DNA of 64,000 nucleotides from Polychytrium aggregatum (taxonomy: Eukaryota > Chytridiomycota > Chytridiomycetes > Polychytriales). The position numbers and the translations under genes are program-made. Below, piece after piece: positions 58,435-64,000 of this stretch (position 1 is its first letter; each line of letters begins with the position of its first letter). The stretch is taken from assembly GCF_025602895.1 (NCBI RefSeq), contig NW_026516281.1, positions 124,001 through 188,000 of the forward strand, read 5' to 3'. The notes under the pieces are model-generated. The model did no database searches and was not told where the DNA came from. It was given only the letters and a program-made list of their open reading frames with translations.

Positions 58435-60312
58435 ATGATCGGCTCCGCCTCCTCGGTCTGCTCCGTCCTGCTCGCCATGGCGCTGCTTGCACCGGCTCGC
58501 GCCGAAACCTATGCGCCTTGCTCGCCCACGGTCTCCACTGCCTTTGTTCTATATCTCTCGGGCGATGCGAGCACCTGTAAGTTGAGTGCGGTGGTGGATG
58601 TCCTTGGGGTGTGTGAGAACAGGCGCGGCCGACGATTGAGACAATTGCAGCTTGGTTGTGGTGCAGTGTCTGCTCGACTTGGCCCGGAGGGCGAACAGAT
58701 GCATCGATGCAATCGCACATTGGTGCAGCCATGCATTGGTGCAGTCGCGGGCTGGTATGTTCGCACATGTATGGCCACCACTCTGCTCACCGATGCATCG
58801 ACTCTGCCCATCCCTGCACCTCACCCCTGCACCTCACCCCTGCACCTCACCCCTGCACCTCACCCCTGCACCTCACCCCTGCACCTCACCCCTGCACCTC
58901 ACCCCTGCACTTCACACCTCACACCTCCTGTTGCCGCCGCGCTGTCGGCCCAGCCACCTCCTCGATCGTTTACGCATCCGGCTCCATCCAGGCCGTCAAC
59001 TACGAGTACTCCTGGAGCACGTCCGTCACCCCTCTCGTCTCAAAGATCCTGGACATTTACATCTGGTCGAGCGACCCGACCGAGACCTCCCCCATTCGTG
59101 TCTCGCATCATCCGTTCGAGCCCAGCTCGTTCATCAACTCGGGGATCACCTCCCCCAGCGAGGGAACTGTCGCCGTCAATATTCCTCAGCCGCCCACCAC
59201 CGGCGGCCCGCTCTACTTCCATGTCGCCCTTCAGACCTCGGACGGCCAGACCTGCTACGTGGCGTCGGCTGAATGTAAGTTTTTGCAGGACGAAGCACCG
59301 GCCGGTCGCCGATGATGCAGAGCAGCAGTTTGGTTTCCAGGATCCGCTGTGGCTCGACTGCACTCTGGACTGCACCCTGGACTGCACTCTGGAATCCACT
59401 CTGGGGGTCGCCAGTCCATGACTTGCGTGTATCGACGATGCACAAAGGAACACCGGGTTTGCTAATCCTGTCGAATCGCCACTTCGCCTCACAACATCAC
59501 ACGGTCCCGTCCTCGTCCTCGCAGCCTTCACCATCGCATCGTCCCAGCAAGCCTGCACAAACGGCTACTACACGTGCTCCAACTCGCAGCAGTATCTCCA
59601 GTGCATGAACAATGCCTGGGTCGGTGCCATCACCTGTCCGAGCTCGACATACTGCAATGTGGCTGCTGGCGTGACATCCACCTATCCTTGCATCAGCACC
59701 GGCCAAGGCGGCATCACCCCCAACCCTGCTCCTGGAACCCTGTGCTCCTCGCTTGGATCGTACTACTGCGTCGGCGGCAGCGAGTACTTTTACTGCTCAG
59801 CCACCACCTCGGTCTCCACTCCGATCGTGACGGGTCCGTTCACCTGCTTGGCCTCGACCTCTTGCACTCCGGGATACTCGTGGACTCCTCCGTGCGCTTC
59901 GCAGCAGGGCAGCACCACCCCGGTCACGACCTCGACATGCTCGCCCAACGAGTATCTCTGCTTGACCAACAAAATCGTCCAGTCGTGCGGTGCCTATGGA
60001 CAGTGGAACACTCCCGTATCGTGCTCGAGCTCGGCTTGGTGCGGCACCACCGTGCCAGCCGGATACCAGTCATGCGTTCCTTCTGGGGGCATCGTCGTGT
60101 CTGGATATGGATCCAGCGTCTGCAACACCAACCAGTTCCTGTGCGGACCTGCCGGGGCCGACGGGCTCTCGCACACTTTCTACCAGTGTGCTCAAAACAA
60201 CGCTGGATGGTCATTCATGACCCAGAGCCAGAGCTGTGCTGCCGGAACCTATTGCCCAACACCACTGACTGTGGTCTCCAACACCAACAACCCATGCCAG
60301 GCCACGCCCTGA
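58435..60312 (+). CDS. Secreted KRE9/KNH-like protein with four Cys-rich modules
   Basis: Three exons, 58435-58576, 58954-59274 and 59525-60312, give 416 aa. A signal peptide is clear (VCSVLLAMALLAPARA). Residues about 28-160 resemble the N-terminal domain of Kre9/Knh1 wall proteins (VNYEYSWSTSVTPLVSKILD, then GPLYFHVALQTSDGQTCYV). The rest comprises four modules each with about six Cys: ACTNGYYTCSNSQQYLQC, CSSLGSYYCVGGSEYFYC, CSPNEYLCLTNKIVQSC and CNTNQFLCGPAGADG types. Each continues with a C-x-S/A-x-x-W/Y-C segment. The spacing recalls chitin-binding modules such as CBM19 or CBM14, but I cannot assign one firmly. A role in the chitin/glucan wall or in host or substrate binding is inferred. 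Intron 1 carries a 13-bp minisatellite. No GPI signal is present. Confidence 0.85.
58811..58917 (+). repeat. 13-bp minisatellite in intron 1 of the KNH-Cys gene
   Basis: About eight copies of 'cacccctgcacct' end 36 bp before the splice acceptor at 58953. Intron 2 also has a run of 'ctggactgcac' units at 59355-59400. Confidence 0.9.
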
Positions 60313-60727
60313 TCGTGCAATCCGCCTCGCTGTCTGCCTCGCTGTCTGCTTCCATGCGCACTTGCTCACGCCCATCCATCTTTCATCCTGACCTGGCCTG
60401 GACCTGACACCGACATTGTATGAATCTGGCGCGAACCCAACCTGGATCTGGCACAATCTGATGCAGACATAGCATCGGATCTGCTTGGTACCCGCCATTC
60501 CTTCCTGATCACCAATCTTCTCTGACCATTCAGTTTTCTTGAGCATGTCGTTTGCTTGGCCATCCGCGCGGCTGACCCTGGCTGGTCCTGACTGGCCCTG
60601 GCTGGCTCGGCATGTTTTGCACCCATTTTGATCCGAGACCTGGCACTCTTCCAATACAACACAATCCCTTGATGATCCCTTCAGTCCGAGGAGGCATGAC
60701 TCGCGCGCGTCCGTTTCATCTCTCCCC
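60313..60727. other. Intergenic, nothing recognised
   Basis: About 415 bp between two genes on the same strand, with degenerate 'ctggcctggacctgac' and 'ggctggtcctgactgg' near-repeats only. Confidence 0.5.
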
Positions 60728-62032
60728 ATGTCCAAACGCCCGATCGTCGACTATTCCAGCTCCGAGTCCGATGAGGATTGCCCTGCCGATGCTGCTGCTG
60801 CAAAACATGATACTCCTCATCCCTCGGCCCTTTCCGTCGCTGCTTCTCCGGCTTCGGACTCCAAACGGGTACATCTGATTTGCACATTGGCTGGCCTTTC
60901 GATCTGTCCTCCTGGCTTCCACTCCTTCTGAATGCTCATTCGTCCTTATGTCCCAAGATTCGGATCGATGCCTCCTGTGGCATATCTGCTGATGACGAGG
61001 CTCACGGAGCTGAACCCGCCGCCGCCGAGCCATCTGATTCGTCGTGTCCAGTTGGTGAGTCGAATTCCGGCTCCATTTTGCACCGTAGCCACCATTCTGC
61101 AAACTGAATCCCTGGCCGATCTTGCTCCTGCAGACCACATTGCCTGTTCGCCTGGATCGAGTGAGCACCAAGGCCGCATCCGATCCGTGCCCCATATCGA
61201 AGGGAATTGGGCAACGCATGTGTTTATCTCAGGTTCGGCATGATCTTCGCAATGATCGATCCTCCCCAGCGACCTTACCCTCTTTCTCTGGCAGTCACCC
61301 CGACCGATGACTTGCAACTTGATATCGATGCCATCAATACACATGCGAGCAACCGGTGTGGCCAGGCGTATCACCAGTTCGAGCTGCCCCTCCACATCAG
61401 CCTCTCTCGTGCTGTCTATCTGAAGGTCTTCCAGATTCCCCAGTTCGCCAGGCTGCTGGGCCAGTCCATGAACCGACACCCAAGGTAGGTCGCTGTCGCC
61501 GTCTTGCGGGCCCAGGAGGATCCATCTCATTCCACCGCTCCCATAGATTCAAGGTCGGATTCAACGGCATCTCGCACTACCAGAATGACGACAAGACTCG
61601 CTCATTTTTGGCCCTTGATGTCGGTGTCGGCAAATACGAGGTTGGTTCACTCGATGGATCGATTCCTCACAATGACATTGTTCCTAACAATTCCTTGCCC
61701 GTAGCTTGGTTTGCTTACCCAGGATGTCGACGCTGCGCTGAGGCAATTTCAACAGCCGGTCTTCTATGAAGTGAGCAGTGGGTCTCGTGCTGCATTATCC
61801 TCAGCCATATCCTGTGACAGTAATTCTGACAATGCATCTCTCTGGACAGCCTCCTCGGTTCCATGCCAGCATCGGATGGTCGCTTGGAAGCGAACCATCG
61901 GCCGTCAGTCCAGCGCTGGCAACGTCGCTGCGATCTTGGTCTCGAACGCTCTGTCGCTGCTCGTTTGTCGTTGGGCAGATCGAGTGTACAATCGGCAACA
62001 AATCGTTCCGCTGGCGACTGCAGCACGCCTGA
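60728..62032 (+). CDS. USB1: U6 snRNA phosphodiesterase USB1/MPN1
   Basis: Seven exons, 60728-60868, 60958-61054, 61134-61232, 61295-61484, 61547-61640, 61705-61770 and 61850-62032, agree in phase: 870 nt, 289 aa. The N-terminus is acidic with an IVDYSSSESDED motif. Landmarks of the 2H phosphodiesterase fold follow: GRIRSVPHIEGNWATHVFI, the first catalytic H-x-S (LHISLSRAVYLK), FNGISHYQNDDKTRSFLAL, and the second H-x-S (RFHASIGWSLG), with IECTIGNKSFRW at the end. USB1 trims the 3' oligo(U) tail of U6 snRNA and leaves a terminal phosphate, protecting it from the exosome. The gene is closely followed (288 bp) by WDR6 on the same strand. Confidence 0.95.
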
Positions 62033-62320
62033 TCCCGTATCCAAAAGCCATTCTCGCGGCGACTGCGACCCATCCTCCATAATTCATGCGTCGTTATGGT
62101 GCCCACTATGCGCCGATCCGTTGCTGGACCAAAGTGCCGAGTGATGTTTTCGGTTGCTGGGTGTGGGCAATGCATTCTGGGGCCAATCAGCGCAGCGGAT
62201 TTCTGACCTCGGCAGTCACGGGGTCGCTGGGGGCCAGGATCGCTGGCCAGATCAGATTCGGTCCTGCTTCTCGACCTCCACCCGATCTGTCCTGCTGCAG
62301 CGGGATAAGTGCGTTTGCAG

Positions 62321-64000
62321 ATGCTGCCATTCGAGAAAAAGGCCCTCTTCACCCAGGTCACCTCGCTGTGCTTCCTGACTCCCCGGCTGGTGCTGGCAGG
62401 AGTCGGACCGGTGCTCAAGATCTTTGACATCGACAGCAATGCGACGCTGCGCTGCCAAACCGTGCTCAAGGCCGCAAGAATCCACGGAATTGTCCTTCGT
62501 GCGTATGCCAGCCTATAGTGAATTCCGACGAACCTTGTGGCATCGCAGCCGCAGAGACACCTCCATGTCTGACAGCCGGATCTCTCTCGCAGATCCCGAC
62601 AATTCCTGGTGCCCCGATGCTGACTCTGGGGCCGCCCGAGTGATCGTCTATGGAGCCAAGCAAGCACAGATCATCCGTCTCACGATTGCCGGAGGGTACT
62701 ATCTTCCCTGCATGTATTTACAAACTCCCGAATACCGCCGACTTGCACATCCTGATGTTTGCGTCTCTATATCTCTCAGCGTCTGCACCGCCATGGAGAT
62801 TGTCTCGACCTTCGACGAGTTCCGGGACTGGATCAAGGATGTTCAGTGGATCACAACCGACAGCACACATGTTGTATCTGACTGATGGAGGGCGACTCGG
62901 CAGCCCATGCAACTCGGCAGTTCATGCAACCCGACAGTCCATGCAACGTATCCCACTGCTCATTGGCCGACTCCGGCAGCATGCGACAGGACAGCGCATT
63001 GACTCATATCCGTTCTCAGTCTCCCTCCGAGGCCACCGTAGCAATCGCCTTTGCCCACACCTTTGTGGAGATTTGGAACTTTAGGACCAGGAGTCTCATC
63101 TACACTGTCCAGTGCGAAGAGCGGTGCATTCTGTGAGTTTGTTGCATCCAATTCGATGCATTTCGCTCCGCGCTGACATCACCAAGAATGTTGACCAGTC
63201 GTTGGCGGACCTCATATGCCGGCACGCTTCGTGCTCGCCCATTGTTGCGCCGCTGGATAGGTATGCGGCAAAGTTCTTTGGCAATCAGTGGGGCCAGGTG
63301 CTTCTTGCGTACGGCACTGTATTCAATCAAGTTCTCCTCTGGAACATCTTTGACAAGAAGGATGACGGCGATGGCAGAGTTGGCAAGAGTCTCGTTGGTC
63401 ATGAGGTTCGTAAAGCGCTTTCGTTTTGCGAGTCTATCGGTACTTGCCTTACTGATGTTGCAGAATCTGTTCTAGGGCGTCATATTTGTGGTGCGCTTCA
63501 ACAAGGATGGCACGCTGGTAGCATCTGGGTCCGATGATCGAACCATTCGGGTGTGGCAGACGGATTTTGGCACCAAGTACGTTCGATCGGAGTCCCTTTG
63601 CTGTCGGTGGATCGCGCGATGCTGGGAGTCCAGATACGGCTCGCACAAATGTTCATAGGATGCCCGCCTTTGTTGAATCGTTGTCGGTTGTGCGTCGGTG
63701 GAGCCATGTTTGCTGAAGCAGCTGTTCCATCACAGCACCCCAGCAACTGTGCTATACGGCCACCATTCCAGAATATGGGACTGCCGCATTCTCGGCACCA
63801 ATCGGGTTGTCAGTGTTGCCGAGGTAGGTTGACATGGCGATCGATCGAAGCTCCTGCTCAGTCGCTGGGAGCAGCAAGCCGATCTGTGCCCCATATTGAA
63901 TCAACAACATCGTGCACAAGGATGCAACATGCCGGGTCTGGGACTTGAAGACGCAGGAGTGTCTCTGCTGCTGGGAAGGCCACGAAGGCAAAAACATATG
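62321..64000 (+). CDS. RTT10: WDR6/RTT10 (TRM734) WD40 protein, 3' end outside window
   Basis: Exons: 62321-62498, 62593-62695, 62780 to about 62868, about 63020 (or 63032) to 63132, 63261-63405, 63476-63576, 63736-63823, and 63921 into the window end. Landmarks: VTSLCFLTPRLVLAGVGPVLKIFD, ARVIVYGAKQAQIIRL, FDEFRDWIKDVQW, FVEIWNFRTRSLIYTV, YGTVFNQVLLW, GVIFVVRFNKDGTLVASGSDD, HHSRIWDCRILGTNRVVSVAEDATCRVWD. These are the first WD40 blades of the WDR6 family, a protein of about 1000 residues. With Trm7/FTSJ1 it directs 2'-O-methylation of tRNA position 34; the yeast protein also affects endosomal recycling. The donor near 62868 (CAT|gttgta) is unusual and should be treated as provisional. Confidence 0.88.

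Overview
This is a eukaryotic nuclear window, most likely from a zoosporic early-diverging fungus (Chytridiomycota, possibly Rhizophydiales; the lineage is inferred). The evidence is short GT-AG introns of about 60-400 bp in nearly every conserved gene, fungal-type proteins (BZZ1, RCF2-like, KRE9/KNH-like, VPS38/UVRAG, ESA1), one animal-like gene usually missing from higher fungi (ZSWIM2-like), and GC-rich coding sequence. Exon boundaries were read by eye from splice sites, frame continuity and recalled family consensus. I saw no tRNA, rRNA or CRISPR array.

Positions 1 to about 14,000 form a repeat-rich compartment. A Sel1-repeat protein gene (1165-2742) and a giant leucine-rich-repeat gene (7694-11542, with 18 near-identical 135-bp units) share a similar N-terminal F-box-like stretch. 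Between and around them lie a 3' part of a non-LTR retrotransposon (5721-7535), a second retrotransposon scrap (3225-3417), a degraded Sel1 relic (about 5325-5490), a nearly identical inverted partial copy of the Sel1 gene (about 12520-13360), and a membrane-protein gene broken by one frameshift (4007-4896).

Positions 14,000-64,000 are mostly conserved genes. In order (- or + strand): syntaxin t-SNARE (-), a 42-aa Cys-rich protein (-), glutaredoxin (+), RCF2-like HIG1 protein (-), a class I flavin disulfide oxidoreductase (+), an unknown membrane protein (+), a BSD-domain protein (-), a secreted mucin-like B-lectin protein (+), the proteasome chaperone NAS2/PSMD9 (-), VPS38/UVRAG (-), POLD4 (+), the splicing factor PRP46/PLRG1 (-), the acetyltransferase ESA1 (+), a ZSWIM2-like E3 ligase (-), IBA57 (-), BZZ1 (+), a small multi-span membrane protein (-), a secreted KNH-plus-Cys-module wall protein (+), USB1 (+), and the 5' part of WDR6/RTT10 (+, cut by the window end). 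Divergent pairs that may share promoters are POLD4/UVRAG, PRP46/ESA1 and IBA57/BZZ1.

No single pathway links the genes. Recurrent themes are membrane traffic (syntaxin, UVRAG, BZZ1, WDR6), nuclear RNA and chromatin work (PRP46, USB1, ESA1, POLD4), mitochondria (RCF2-like, IBA57) and the cell surface (mucin-lectin, KNH-Cys protein). Two features stand out: many introns carry short minisatellites, and some exons are extremely small (4, 10 and 29 nt).
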